DNA of 24,173 nt from Candidatus Nomurabacteria bacterium (GTDB lineage Bacteria; Patescibacteriota; Minisyncoccia; Phycocordibacterales; CALRBL01). Of this stretch, positions 1-6,688 are shown piece by piece (position 1 is the first letter of the stretch; each line of letters opens with the position of its first letter). A model generated the notes under the pieces. The model saw nothing but the letters and a program-made list of their open reading frames with translations, was not told the DNA's origin and searched no databases. Location of the stretch: assembly GCA_943354075.1 (NCBI GenBank), contig CALRBL010000001.1:1-24173 (forward strand), read 5' to 3'. Position numbers and translations under genes: made by a program.

Positions 1-102
1 GATCCCCGCAATAGAAGCGATGCTCTGGATAAGAAGGAAAAGAGTGAGCACTGCCAATACCGCGATAATCATATTTCTGATACGTACGTCTAATGTGTGC
101 AT
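1..102 (-). CDS. N-terminal fragment of a membrane-anchored protein
   Basis: Reading leftwards from an ATG at 102, 34 codons stay open to the window edge. The peptide has a short polar start (MHTLDVRIRN) followed by one hydrophobic helix of about 20 residues, so it is a signal anchor or the first membrane helix of a larger protein. It starts 4 bases after the folD stop codon, so it is probably the next gene of that transcript. A second in-frame Met at codon 11 is possible but would drop the charged N-terminal flank. The family cannot be told from this much sequence. Confidence 0.6.
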   Translation of the reverse strand, partial: MHTLDVRIRNMIIAVLAVLTLFLLIQSIASIAGI

Positions 103-106
103 ATAT

Positions 107-964
107 TTAAAAATTAGCTGTTAATATTCCAACAGTATACTTCCTTAAAAGATTTTGGAAAAGAGAAGCAATGGTGAGAGGTCCAATCCCCCCAGGAACC
201 GGTGAAATAGCACTCACAAAAGCAGAAAGTGCTTCGAATTCGGCATCTCCTACTATCTTTCCTTCATGACGAGAGATGCCCACATCTATGACAATCTGAC
301 CTTTCTTTGCATGCTTTTTGGTAAGGAGCTTGGGTACGCCTGTCGCTGACACAATGATATCTGCTTCCTTACAGAGTCCTTCAAGATCGAGACTAAGATG
401 GTGTGCAATAATCACCGTTGCATCACGATTGAGGAAAGCGAGGGCAGTTGGCTTCCCTACCAAATCAGATCGTCCAATCATGAGCACTCGTTTACCAGCA
501 ATCGAAATCTTGTTAAAATCCAAAAGTGTCAAAATGCCGCGTGTAGTCGCCGGCACAATCCCCGACGGATCATTTCTCAAAAGTTTTTTTACATTCAAAG
601 AATGCATACCATCGACATCTTTATCAGGATCGATAGTTTCAAGAATTCTCTCTTTATCCATATGAACCGGCAATGGCAACTGAACGATAATTCCCTGAAT
701 ACGAGAATCTCCATTTAAGCGAAGAATCAAATCAATAATTTCTTCATCGCGAGCAGTGCTTGAGAGAGGATAAAGAACCACAGGAACACCAATATCTTCG
801 CCGAATTTAATCTTTCCTTTTATATACGAAGACGAAGCATCATCTGAACCAACTTGAATAATAGCAAGAGCAGGCACAGACCCTTTAGAAATATGAGACA
901 CGACAACCGCAAGCTCCCCCTTTATCTTATCTCGAAGCGGAATGCCGCTTAGTATAGTTGCCAT
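107..964 (-). CDS. folD: Bifunctional methylenetetrahydrofolate dehydrogenase / methenyltetrahydrofolate cyclohydrolase
   Basis: FolD interconverts 5,10-methylene-THF and 10-formyl-THF with NADP in the cytosol, feeding purine and formyl-Met synthesis. The catalytic Tyr and Lys of the YxxxK motif (YIKGK, near residue 50) are present. So are VQLPLP, DKDVDG, the nucleotide-binding GRSDLVGKP and the C-terminal PVPGGIGPLT. Length (285 aa) is normal for the family. I chose the ATG at 964 rather than the one at 970: it gives the usual MATIL start and places a TATACT box 7 bases upstream, whereas from 970 the box would be only 1 base away. It follows dsbA with a 16-base gap and its own -10 box. PATTRG replaces the more common PCTPxG, a conservative difference. 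Confidence 0.96.
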   Translation of the reverse strand: MATILSGIPLRDKIKGELAVVVSHISKGSVPALAIIQVGSDDASSSYIKGKIKFGEDIGVPVVLYPLSSTARDEEIIDLILRLNGDSRIQGIIVQLPLPVHMDKERILETIDPDKDVDGMHSLNVKKLLRNDPSGIVPATTRGILTLLDFNKISIAGKRVLMIGRSDLVGKPTALAFLNRDATVIIAHHLSLDLEGLCKEADIIVSATGVPKLLTKKHAKKGQIVIDVGISRHEGKIVGDAEFEALSAFVSAISPVPGGIGPLTIASLFQNLLRKYTVGILTANF

Positions 965-971
965 ACTCATA

Positions 972-977
972 AGTATA
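972..977 (-). promoter_or_regulatory. -10 box for folD (leaderless)
   Basis: TATACT on the minus strand lies 7 bases before the ATG at 964, placing the transcription start at or beside the start codon. No convincing -35 box and no Shine-Dalgarno is visible. Confidence 0.45.
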
Positions 978-985
978 TCTTGATG

Positions 986-1642
986 TTATTTCGACAACTC
1001 TTCTTCAATAGCCGCCTTGATCGCATTGTAATCAGCACGACGGATGATGGTGTTATTCACAAAAAAAGTAGGAGTAGAGTCGACACCGACAAGCTTTCCG
1101 TCAGCGACATCTTTGTTGATGCGATCCTGATAGATATCTGATGAAAGTTTTTCCTTAAGACCTGTTGTATCCATACCAAGAGCTGTAGCGTATGAGACAA
1201 ACACATCAGCTGGATCAGAAAGAGTTTCCCACTCCTTTTGTCCGGCATATATTTTGGAATGCATTTCCCAATACTTACCCTGTTCGTTGGCGATGTATGT
1301 CATTTGAGCAGCCTTCACCGCGTTCTTATGCATTGCGAGCGGGAAATCACGGAAGACAAAAGTAACACGATCCTTGTAATCCGCTTTAAGTTTTTCGACA
1401 TCGGGTTCGATATATGCACATGCCGGGCATTGGTAATCACCGAATTCAACGACGGTCACCTTGGTACTCGAGGCAGAAGGAGAAAGCTTCATACTACTGT
1501 CGCGGACAAGGGCTTCTTGGTTCTCCGTAAGGACGCTTGGTGCTACGGAAGGAGCGTTCCTTTGATAGAGCCACGCTCCCCCGAAGAGGATGGCGAGGGA
1601 TACGATGCTCACAATAATGATTGATTTGGTTTCGGTAGTCAT
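986..1642 (-). CDS. Membrane-anchored DsbA-like thiol:disulfide oxidoreductase
   Basis: One N-terminal membrane helix is followed by a DsbA-fold thioredoxin domain (thioredoxin_4-like). The redox motif is CPAC in DYQCPACAYI, and the cis-Pro loop is STPTFFVN near the C terminus. The domain should face the outside and introduce disulfides into exported proteins, being reoxidised by the DsbB encoded 16 bases upstream in the same operon. I chose the start MTTETK at 1642: an upstream in-frame ATG at 1678 would overlap dsbB by 20 bases and add a polar, non-signal-like extension. No Shine-Dalgarno is present, so translation may depend on coupling to dsbB. Likely clients are extracytoplasmic proteins such as the Cys-containing pseudopilin at 12482, which is inference. 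Confidence 0.88.
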   Translation of the reverse strand: MTTETKSIIIVSIVSLAILFGGAWLYQRNAPSVAPSVLTENQEALVRDSSMKLSPSASSTKVTVVEFGDYQCPACAYIEPDVEKLKADYKDRVTFVFRDFPLAMHKNAVKAAQMTYIANEQGKYWEMHSKIYAGQKEWETLSDPADVFVSYATALGMDTTGLKEKLSSDIYQDRINKDVADGKLVGVDSTPTFFVNNTIIRRADYNAIKAAIEEELSK

Positions 1643-1658
1643 GGAGTGAGTATACGCG

Positions 1659-2090
1659 TTACTGAACGTTTTTTGCAAACTGCTTGTTCGCAGCGTAAAG
1701 GCAAACCAAAATCAAGCTGAATGCCGCCAACGAAAGCAGCGGGATGGTGAGGAAACCGAACCACTCGATGAGACGGACGGTGCACGAGATACCCGCCTTG
1801 CACGGAGCCATGGCTTCGGGAAGGATGTTGTAATACAGAAGACAGTGATATGCCGCGATCACCCAGCCGATAACAGCGAGAGGAAAGGCGTAGAGCAAGC
1901 TCGTCTTGTCTTTCCGCATCAGGCCGAAGCCGAGGATGATGACGAGTGGGTACATTGCAATACGCTGGTACCAACACAGGTCGCAGGGCGGCAGCTGCAT
2001 AACGAGGCTAAAGAAGAGACTACCGAGCATAGCCACGAGCGCCTGCATCCAAGCGATCGTCAGCGCGTATTTTTGGAAAAGGTTATACAT
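1659..2090 (-). CDS. dsbB: Disulfide bond formation protein DsbB/BdbC
   Basis: This 143-residue, four-helix membrane protein has the quinone-proximal motif CDLCWYQR in the first extracytoplasmic loop and a second Cys pair (CKAGISC) in the second loop. These are the two disulfides that pass electrons from DsbA to quinone in this family. It is the first gene of a dsbB-dsbA operon. It starts 16 bases from the divergent NTPase gene at 2107. A TATAAA sequence 8 bases before the ATG is a possible -10 box, weaker than those at most starts here. Compact length is typical of the BdbC branch. Confidence 0.9.
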   Translation of the reverse strand: MYNLFQKYALTIAWMQALVAMLGSLFFSLVMQLPPCDLCWYQRIAMYPLVIILGFGLMRKDKTSLLYAFPLAVIGWVIAAYHCLLYYNILPEAMAPCKAGISCTVRLIEWFGFLTIPLLSLAAFSLILVCLYAANKQFAKNVQ

Positions 2091-2100
2091 ACAGTATATT
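2073..2100 (+). promoter_or_regulatory. Leaderless promoter of the NTPase gene at 2107
   Basis: TTGGAA (2073-2078), 16-base spacer, TATATT (2095-2100), then 6 bases to the ATG. It lies mostly within the divergent dsbB gene. Confidence 0.55.
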
Positions 2101-2106
2101 TATAGC

Positions 2107-2667
2107 ATGATTATCATCGGCATTACAGGACATATCGGCGCAGGAAAAGGCACGGTGGTAGATTATCTCACGAAGACAAAAGGGTTGAAGCATTACTCAG
2201 CGAGAACCTTCATCACCAAGGAAGTCGAGAAGCGGGGGTTGCCGGTGGATCGCGACAACATGACAAAAGTATCGAATGAGTTGCGAGAGGAACACTCTCC
2301 GAGTTACATTATCGAATCTTTATATCACTCAGCCAAAGCAAAAGGAGAAGATTGTATTATCGAATCCATTCGCACCGTCGGTGAAGTAGAAGCGCTTCGC
2401 GCGATTGGGCATTTCCATCTTTTTGCAATAACTGCCGACCTCCCTCTCCGCTATGACCGTATTGTCTTGCGCGGCAACGAGACCGACAAGATTTCTTTCG
2501 ATACCTTCGCCGAACAGAACAAACGTGAAGCAACATCAACAGATCTTCACAAACAAAATATCGATGCATGCATGACAAAAGCCGATGTCGTCTTCAACAA
2601 CAACGGCACAATCGAAGAGCTTCACGAGGAGATCGAAAATGCGATGAAGGAGTTGGTGTTGGTGTAA
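2107..2667 (+). CDS. P-loop nucleotide kinase-like NTPase (AAA_18 / UPF0200-like)
   Basis: The 186-residue protein opens with a Walker A loop (GHIGAGKGT, residues 8-16) in the adenylate/dephospho-CoA kinase style. A central block, RGLPVDRDNMTKVSNELREE, matches what I recall of the UPF0200 family, as does the IIESIRTVGEVEALR strand-helix that would carry the Walker B region. The C-terminal end ADVVFNNNGTIEELHEEI is the usual final strand and helix of these kinases. Substrate is unknown; a nucleoside or dNMP kinase or dephospho-CoA kinase role cannot be separated from sequence alone. Start at 2107 is chosen because a -10 box sits 6 bases upstream; the longer in-frame reading begins inside dsbB. 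It converges on the Nudix gene with a 4-base gap. Confidence 0.8.
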   Translation: MIIIGITGHIGAGKGTVVDYLTKTKGLKHYSARTFITKEVEKRGLPVDRDNMTKVSNELREEHSPSYIIESLYHSAKAKGEDCIIESIRTVGEVEALRAIGHFHLFAITADLPLRYDRIVLRGNETDKISFDTFAEQNKREATSTDLHKQNIDACMTKADVVFNNNGTIEELHEEIENAMKELVLV

Positions 2668-2671
2668 AACT

Positions 2672-3079
2672 TTATATCGTAAAATACCTTTTTAAAGCTT
2701 CGAAAAAACTTGAACCGTCGTCTACTTCCTTATAATTATTCTTATTTACAAAGCGATATGAATCGTGTTCATCACTTAGTTTAATTTCTCCCGAAACATA
2801 GCTACATTTGTATCCGACAATAAATACTTTCTTTCCTTCATTCCTATGTCCTACTGGATAATCTGAGTACCACGTAAAAAAGGGAGCACCAACTTCTATC
2901 TCGATACTCGTCTCTTCTCTCACTTCGCGCTTTAACGCCTCTTCGAAATTGGTCTCTCCCATCTGCACCTTCCCTCCAGGAAAATCCAATCCCTCCATCG
3001 GATCGTTTAATATTAAAATGTTACCGTCTTTCTCAAGGAAGGCTTTCTGACAGACATAGAACAGTGCGTCTTCTTTCAT
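2672..3079 (-). CDS. Nudix hydrolase
   Basis: A 135-residue single-domain protein with a Nudix box: GGKVQMGE, then REVREET. The spacer between the box Glu and RE is 8 residues instead of the classical 7, a variant I have seen in other Nudix proteins. Catalytic Glu residues of REVREE are intact. The family hydrolyses nucleoside diphosphates linked to another moiety; an 8-oxo-dGTP or other house-cleaning role is plausible but not shown. Downstream of tRNA-His on the same strand, but with its own leaderless -10 box (TATACT, 6 bases before ATG), so it is probably transcribed separately. Confidence 0.88.
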   Translation of the reverse strand: MKEDALFYVCQKAFLEKDGNILILNDPMEGLDFPGGKVQMGETNFEEALKREVREETSIEIEVGAPFFTWYSDYPVGHRNEGKKVFIVGYKCSYVSGEIKLSDEHDSYRFVNKNNYKEVDDGSSFFEALKRYFTI

Positions 3080-3085
3080 AGGGGG

Positions 3086-3091
3086 AGTATA
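3086..3091 (-). promoter_or_regulatory. -10 box for the Nudix gene (leaderless)
   Basis: TATACT on the minus strand, 6 bases before the ATG at 3079. The intervening bases are a C-rich run, so no Shine-Dalgarno is possible. Confidence 0.55.
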
Positions 3092-3108
3092 TCAGAATCC
3101 AAAATTTG

Positions 3109-3180
3109 GGCGACTAGAGAGAATCGAACTCTCGAATTTGGCACCACAAACCAATGTTTTACCACTAAACTATAGTCGCC
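3109..3180 (-). tRNA. tRNA-His (GTG)
   Basis: The minus strand folds as a full cloverleaf. The acceptor stem GCGACTA/TAGTCGC is perfect, with an encoded extra G at position -1 facing C73, the identity element of tRNA-His. The D stem is GTTT/AAAC, the anticodon loop TTGTGGT carries GTG, and the T arm is GAGAG-TTCGATT-CTCTC. CCA is not encoded. The first 16 bases are also the 3' end of the HNH gene at 3165-3596, whose TAG stop is tRNA positions 13-15. I see no good -10 box just upstream, so it may be transcribed with the HNH genes. Confidence 0.97.
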
Positions 3181-3596
3181 ATACCCTGCAAAATCAGCAC
3201 CTTACTGAACTTTTGCTTGCTTACACTATCATGATGTACCAGATGATGGCAATTGTGGCAAAGCCAGGCTAGATTTTCTATACTCACATTGGTATGGTCT
3301 TGATCAACATGATGCACAGCTAAAACTCGCACATCTTTCTCTTTACACATTAAACAAACTTGTGAAATAGAGCTGCCGAGTAAGATCTTTCTGTATCTTG
3401 AATAACCATCTTTCCAATTTTTATGTCTATCTCCTGCATACTGTGTATTTCTCCATTTTGTCTGACATGACTTAGAGCAAAAATACTTTTTACTTTTAGA
3501 ACGTTTAATCTGGGTTAGTGTTTTATAGATTTCTTTTGAGCAGGAATAGCACTCTATGAAAACACCTGTTTTACAATATATTCTTTGTATGCTCAT
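3165..3596 (-). CDS. HNH endonuclease, C terminus encoded by tRNA-His
   Basis: 143 residues. Zinc-ribbon Cys pairs (C16/C19, C40/C44) precede an HNH core. The core has CLMC (81-84), HH at 95-96, Asn 108 in the ENL motif, and CHNCH (113-117), so the beta-beta-alpha metal site and its structural zinc site look complete. It is a paralogue of the gene just upstream and overlaps it by 4 bases (ATGA), suggesting coupled translation. Its last codons, MATIV-stop, are the 5' end of tRNA-His, so the stop codon lies in the tRNA D arm. The DNA is visibly more A/T-rich than neighbours (one 60-base line of the pair is about 27% G+C against about 53% in a line of the NTPase gene), consistent with acquisition. 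A free-standing homing endonuclease is the likely role; that is inference. Confidence 0.82.
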   Translation of the reverse strand: MSIQRIYCKTGVFIECYSCSKEIYKTLTQIKRSKSKKYFCSKSCQTKWRNTQYAGDRHKNWKDGYSRYRKILLGSSISQVCLMCKEKDVRVLAVHHVDQDHTNVSIENLAWLCHNCHHLVHHDSVSKQKFSKVLILQGMATIV

Positions 3597-4084
3597 ATTT
3601 TTGATAATAATTCCCTATTAACTTCTTGGTAATGATGGACTAAAAAGTGGCAATTGTAGCAAAGCCACGTTAAATTACTAATTGAGTTATTCTTTCTATT
3701 CCAATCTACATGATGCGCAACTAAAATTTTAGTATTATCCTTCGTACACAGAAGACACGAAGGAACTCCACCCTTTCGTAATAAAATATTTTTATAGGCA
3801 AATTCTCCATTTTTCCAATTTCCATGACCAGCTTCTCTCTGCTGAGGATTAAGCCAATTTAGATTACAGGCATGTGAACAAAAATAATTCTTACTCTTGG
3901 ATCTATTAAGATCTCTTAGTGATTTATATATTTGCTTAGAACAGACAGTACACTTTACAAGGCTTCCTTTTCTTCTACCCACATCACTACATTTTCTTGA
4001 ACAACAAATACCAACTCCACGTTTCAACCACGATGGTTTAGCATAAAATTTATTTAGACAAGTTTTGCATAAAATCTGTGACAT
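3593..4084 (-). CDS. HNH endonuclease, upstream paralogue
   Basis: 163 residues. An extra N-terminal zinc ribbon (C6/C9, C27-C32) precedes a second ribbon (C45/C48, C69/C73) and an HNH core with CLLC (110-113), HH 124-125, Asn 137 and CYNCH (142-146). It is clearly homologous to the downstream gene across the second ribbon and the core (for example NWKxG, LVHH), so the pair arose by duplication or serial insertion. It lacks its own tRNA contact: its stop overlaps the next start, and only the second gene runs into tRNA-His. A -10 box 6 bases before the ATG suggests a leaderless transcript covering both nucleases and tRNA-His. A/T-rich like its partner. Confidence 0.82.
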   Translation of the reverse strand: MSQILCKTCLNKFYAKPSWLKRGVGICCSRKCSDVGRRKGSLVKCTVCSKQIYKSLRDLNRSKSKNYFCSHACNLNWLNPQQREAGHGNWKNGEFAYKNILLRKGGVPSCLLCTKDNTKILVAHHVDWNRKNNSISNLTWLCYNCHFLVHHYQEVNRELLSKI

Positions 4085-4090
4085 CTTCCA

Positions 4091-4096
4091 ATTTTA
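4091..4096 (-). promoter_or_regulatory. -10 box for the HNH pair (leaderless)
   Basis: TAAAAT on the minus strand, 6 bases before the ATG at 4084. No clear -35 element. Confidence 0.45.
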
Positions 4097-4121
4097 CCAA
4101 ATAAAATATCATCGAGACAAC

Positions 4122-4151
4122 AAAATAACCCAACATACACTGGGTTATTTT
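4122..4151 (-). terminator. Hairpin between tRNA-Leu and the HNH pair
   Basis: A perfect 10-bp stem (AAAATAACCC with GGGTTATTTT) and a 10-base loop, with A/T ends that could act as a U-tract in either direction. On the minus strand it lies 16 bases after tRNA-Leu, so it probably ends that transcript and insulates the nuclease promoter. Confidence 0.55.
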
Positions 4152-4167
4152 ATCTTTTCTTTATTTG

Positions 4168-4250
4168 TGCGCGAGAGAGGACTTGCACCTCCACGCCCTT
4201 ACGGGCACACCCACCTCAAGGGTGCTTGGCTACTGTTACAACACTCGCGC
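4168..4250 (-). tRNA. tRNA-Leu (GAG)
   Basis: Acceptor GCGCGAG/CTCGCGC is perfect; the anticodon stem CACCC/GGGTG holds loop TTGAGGT (anticodon GAG, reading CUC/CUU). A long variable arm (GCCC...GGGC) identifies a class II tRNA. The T stem GGAGG/CCTCT encloses the loop TGCAAGT, in which position 55 is G instead of the near-universal T. CCA is not encoded. It has its own promoter at 4260-4288. Confidence 0.93.
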
Positions 4251-4259
4251 ATGACGGCC

Positions 4260-4288
4260 AGTATAGGCCAAACCTTTCTTTTATTCAA
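4260..4288 (-). promoter_or_regulatory. Promoter of tRNA-Leu
   Basis: On the minus strand TTGAAT (4288-4283), 17-base spacer, TATACT (4265-4260), about 10 bases before the tRNA 5' end. The -35 box overlaps the last codons of the upstream gene. Confidence 0.65.
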
Positions 4289-4754
4289 TAACCTCCAAAA
4301 GGAGATCAAAACGATAATCAGTATCACCAATCTTTCCCGGAACCGCAGGATACGGACTCACCTTCTCGAGAGTGATCTTAGTGCTTCCTACATAAAAGGA
4401 AGTTCCCTCTTCAACATCTTTTGAAGTGACGTGTTCACCTTCGAGTGAATAAATACTCAAAGAGACTACCGCCCTTCCCGCTTGGATACATTGCACACTC
4501 TCGGGACATCGACTGTCTTCCTTGATAGCAGAAGGCTCAATCAAAATATCATTGTATGCGATACGTTCACGAAAAGATGCGGTCACCTTCTTGCTTCCCG
4601 GGGTCACCACAGCATCAGGAACCACACTGTCGGTAGACGTAGCGATGACAACAGGAACGTTTTCAGGTACCGCTTTCGGCGGATTAATGAGGATTGTCAG
4701 TAAAATGATGAGGAGTGCGATGAGTGCTACGAGAATGAAAAGATGTTTTTTCAT
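4281..4754 (-). CDS. Membrane-anchored envelope protein of unknown function
   Basis: 157 residues: a Lys-Lys start and one hydrophobic helix (about residues 5-24), a low-complexity Pro/Val/Thr linker, then an extracytoplasmic beta-rich domain. Its signature DSRCPESVQCIQAGRA resembles the CPxxVxCxWAG motif of a small secreted domain found in many lipoproteins; I know no function for it. The two Cys could form a disulfide made by the DsbA/DsbB pair encoded nearby. It overlaps the rplS stop by one base (TAATG), so translation is probably coupled to rplS. No lipobox Cys is seen. Confidence 0.7.
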   Translation of the reverse strand: MKKHLFILVALIALLIILLTILINPPKAVPENVPVVIATSTDSVVPDAVVTPGSKKVTASFRERIAYNDILIEPSAIKEDSRCPESVQCIQAGRAVVSLSIYSLEGEHVTSKDVEEGTSFYVGSTKITLEKVSPYPAVPGKIGDTDYRFDLLLEVIE

Positions 4755-5188
4755 TATTCAACAGAAGCTTCGGCAGGAGCGGCGGCGACAGCAGCAACTG
4801 CTTTAACAGTCTTTGCATTTCGCATCTGACGGCTGATTTCTTTAGCAGCTTTGTCACGGATGTAGTAGAGCTTGGCTCGGCGAACCTTAGCGCTTCGTAC
4901 CACTTCGATCTTGTCGATCATTGGAGAGTAAAGTGGGAAAATTCGTTCTACTCCTACTCCTTCAGTAACTTTTCGTACAGTGAAAGTAGCTCCAGCTTCG
5001 GTGCCATGCTTTCGTGCAAGAATAAGACCTTCAAAGATCTGAAGTCGGATCTTTCCCTTTTCATTGATGATCTGGTGAACCTTTACTACATCTCCGGAAC
5101 GGAAAGTAAGCGCCTTTCGTTCTTCAGGGTTAATAACGTTCAATTTGACTGCCTTTACGTGTGCTTCTTTTTTAGGTTTTCCTGCCAT
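4754..5188 (-). CDS. rplS: 50S ribosomal protein L19
   Basis: L19 sits at the 30S-50S interface. The hallmark blocks are all present: FRSGDVVKVH, IRLQIFEGLILAR, TFTVRKVTEGVGVERIFPLY and the C-terminal VRRAKLYYIR. The protein is 144 aa against about 115 in Escherichia coli. The extra length is an N-terminal basic stretch and a C-terminal Ala-rich tail (KAVAAVAAAPAEASVE). A TAATTT box 8 bases before the ATG may be the promoter; no Shine-Dalgarno is visible. rluD-like DNA begins downstream only on the other side, so the operon runs rplS then the envelope protein. Confidence 0.96.
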   Translation of the reverse strand: MAGKPKKEAHVKAVKLNVINPEERKALTFRSGDVVKVHQIINEKGKIRLQIFEGLILARKHGTEAGATFTVRKVTEGVGVERIFPLYSPMIDKIEVVRSAKVRRAKLYYIRDKAAKEISRQMRNAKTVKAVAAVAAAPAEASVE

Positions 5189-5218
5189 ATATATGTAAAT
5201 TAAGTGACTTGGACTTTA

Positions 5219-5971
5219 TCACACGAGCTTGGAAAGAGCAAATGTGAAGTCATCAGGATAGGGGGCTTCTATAGTGACTTCGTTGTTTTCCATGTCGGTA
5301 AAGGTAATTTCCCTAGAATGAAGGGCGAGGCGCTTGAAACCAAGAAGAGGTTCCCGTTTTGGGGCATACAAAGGATCGGCGACCAAAGGATGGTTGATAG
5401 CCTTAAAATGGACACGGATCTGGTGGGTACGCCCGGTCAAAGGAGATACTTCGATGAGTGTCACGTCCGTTGCAAGATTCTCTGTATCGAGCCGGTTCAA
5501 CACCTTAAAATGCGTCACTGCGTCTCGAGTCTCTCCCCTGCCTCCACGCTGTGCCGACCACAGACGAAAATCTTTTCGAGAACGAGCGATAGGACGATCG
5601 ATAACACCATCGTCTTCTTTAATAATTCCATATACAAACGCATGATATTTCTTTTCGATTGATCGATCTTGAAACTGTCGCTTCAAATGATTGAACCCTT
5701 CCTGAGTAAGAGCAATAAGCATCACACCAGACGTGTCGCGGTCCAAACGATGCACAATACCAGGACGCTTGATGGGCATCTTAGCAGTATCAGCAAATAC
5801 GATAGGCTCCCCCACTTCTGCCGCCTGCGGAAAGTGTTCGGTAACCCAATCCGAAAGAGTCACTTCTTCGGTGCGACCATCACTATGCACAACCAAACCC
5901 GCCGGCTTGTTGATGGCGAGGATGTGGGAGTCTTGATGGAGGATGGTGATTTTATTCTTCTTTGAAGACAT
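5219..5971 (-). CDS. RluA-family 23S rRNA/tRNA pseudouridine synthase
   Basis: 250 residues forming only the catalytic domain; the N-terminal S4 domain of RluC/RluD is missing. Start of the fold: DSHILAINKPAGLVVH. Catalytic Asp is in HRLDRDTSG (Asp 77). Downstream motifs KKYHAFVYG and LTGRTHQIRVH are typical of the family. It isomerises uridines in rRNA or tRNA; which site cannot be assigned. The start at 5971 gives a full domain; a TATGGT box lies 8 bases upstream. A terminator separates it from the ClpP-like gene. Confidence 0.9.
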   Translation of the reverse strand: MSSKKNKITILHQDSHILAINKPAGLVVHSDGRTEEVTLSDWVTEHFPQAAEVGEPIVFADTAKMPIKRPGIVHRLDRDTSGVMLIALTQEGFNHLKRQFQDRSIEKKYHAFVYGIIKEDDGVIDRPIARSRKDFRLWSAQRGGRGETRDAVTHFKVLNRLDTENLATDVTLIEVSPLTGRTHQIRVHFKAINHPLVADPLYAPKREPLLGFKRLALHSREITFTDMENNEVTIEAPYPDDFTFALSKLV

Positions 5972-5989
5972 ATGTTGCTACCATAACAG

Positions 5990-6021
5990 AAAAGGGCCTG
6001 CACATCCATGTGCAGGCCCTT
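5990..6021 (-). terminator. Intrinsic terminator of the ClpP-like gene
   Basis: A 12-bp perfect stem (AAGGGCCTGCAC paired with 6010-6021) with loop ATCCAT, followed on the minus strand by TTTTCTGTT. The stop codon of the ClpP-like gene lies in the stem. Confidence 0.85.
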
Positions 6022-6562
6022 ACAACACTTCATCCGCCAATTCCGCCGTAATCGCTTGTTCCCAAGTGAAGCTGGTATCCCCTTTGTCAGCGAGGATATG
6101 AGCAACCTGCTCATCAGTGAGTTTGGTTCGCAATTTCAGCAATGCAGCTTTTTTCTTATTAAGAACAAGTAACCGTCGATATGCCTTACGAGGAATCCTC
6201 CCTTCAGAATCGAGATGGGCCGAAGAAAGCGAGAGTTGAATCGGATGGATCTTTATCCTAAATCCTTCGGTCAAAGGAACTAATCTCTTCTTGCAAGAGA
6301 TAAAGACATAGGCGGCTGCAGAAGCAAGGAGTTCTCCCTTCGCTTTTGCAACCACTTGCTTCTTACTCGCAAGAATAAGATCGATGAGTTCGAACGCCTT
6401 TGAAGGATCCCCTCCGCGACAATATCCGAACTCAAAGATAACCTCATCACCTTTCGCATCTCGAAACCTTTCGATGATCTCTCGAAACTGATCAGCTGAA
6501 GTCAGTTCCGTCGTAGTATCAGCACTTTCGTCGTGCCGCCCTATCAGAATAGTCGTTTTCAT
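6020..6562 (-). CDS. ClpP-fold serine protease-like protein
   Basis: 180 residues. RGGDPSKAFELIDLI (about 49-63) matches the ClpP/crotonase oxyanion-hole region (GGxxxxxxxIYD). LLASAAAY places Ser 81 like the ClpP nucleophile, and IKIHP places His 106 exactly 25 residues later, the same spacing as S97/H122 of Escherichia coli ClpP. The C-terminal segment GDTSFTWEQAITAELADEV mirrors ClpP's DRFxxxxEAxxxGLVD and offers Asp 162 as third member. The N-terminal region and pore loops do not look like standard ClpP, so ClpX/ClpA partnership is doubtful. An AAAGGGG just upstream of the ATG is a possible Shine-Dalgarno, rare in this window. It may be a diverged protease, or an inactive homologue. Confidence 0.65.
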   Translation of the reverse strand: MKTTILIGRHDESADTTTELTSADQFREIIERFRDAKGDEVIFEFGYCRGGDPSKAFELIDLILASKKQVVAKAKGELLASAAAYVFISCKKRLVPLTEGFRIKIHPIQLSLSSAHLDSEGRIPRKAYRRLLVLNKKKAALLKLRTKLTDEQVAHILADKGDTSFTWEQAITAELADEVL

Positions 6563-6603
6563 CTTTACCCCTTTCTAAGGTTGATTGTTGATTTTTTACA
6601 GTA

Positions 6604-6616
6604 AGTGTGTCACACT
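6604..6616. promoter_or_regulatory. 13-base palindrome between divergent genes
   Basis: AGTGTG-T-CACACT is a perfect inverted repeat between the ClpP-like gene (minus) and the small gene at 6689 (plus). It lies about 19 bases upstream of a TACATT sequence (6635-6640) that could be a -10 box, so it may be an operator covering the -35 region. Confidence 0.35.
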
Positions 6617-6688
6617 TCCACACTGAACCTAGCATACATTGTGCTGGGGGACAACAACACAACAAAACAAAACAAAGAAGAAAGAAGT

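Noticed and set aside
1640..1678. Longer N terminus for the DsbA-like protein (start MQKTFS)
   Set aside because: It would overlap dsbB by 20 bases and put a polar stretch before the membrane anchor.
3093..3108. Separate promoter or encoded CCA for tRNA-His
   Set aside because: The bases after C73 read CA, not CCA, and no -10 box is close to the tRNA 5' end.
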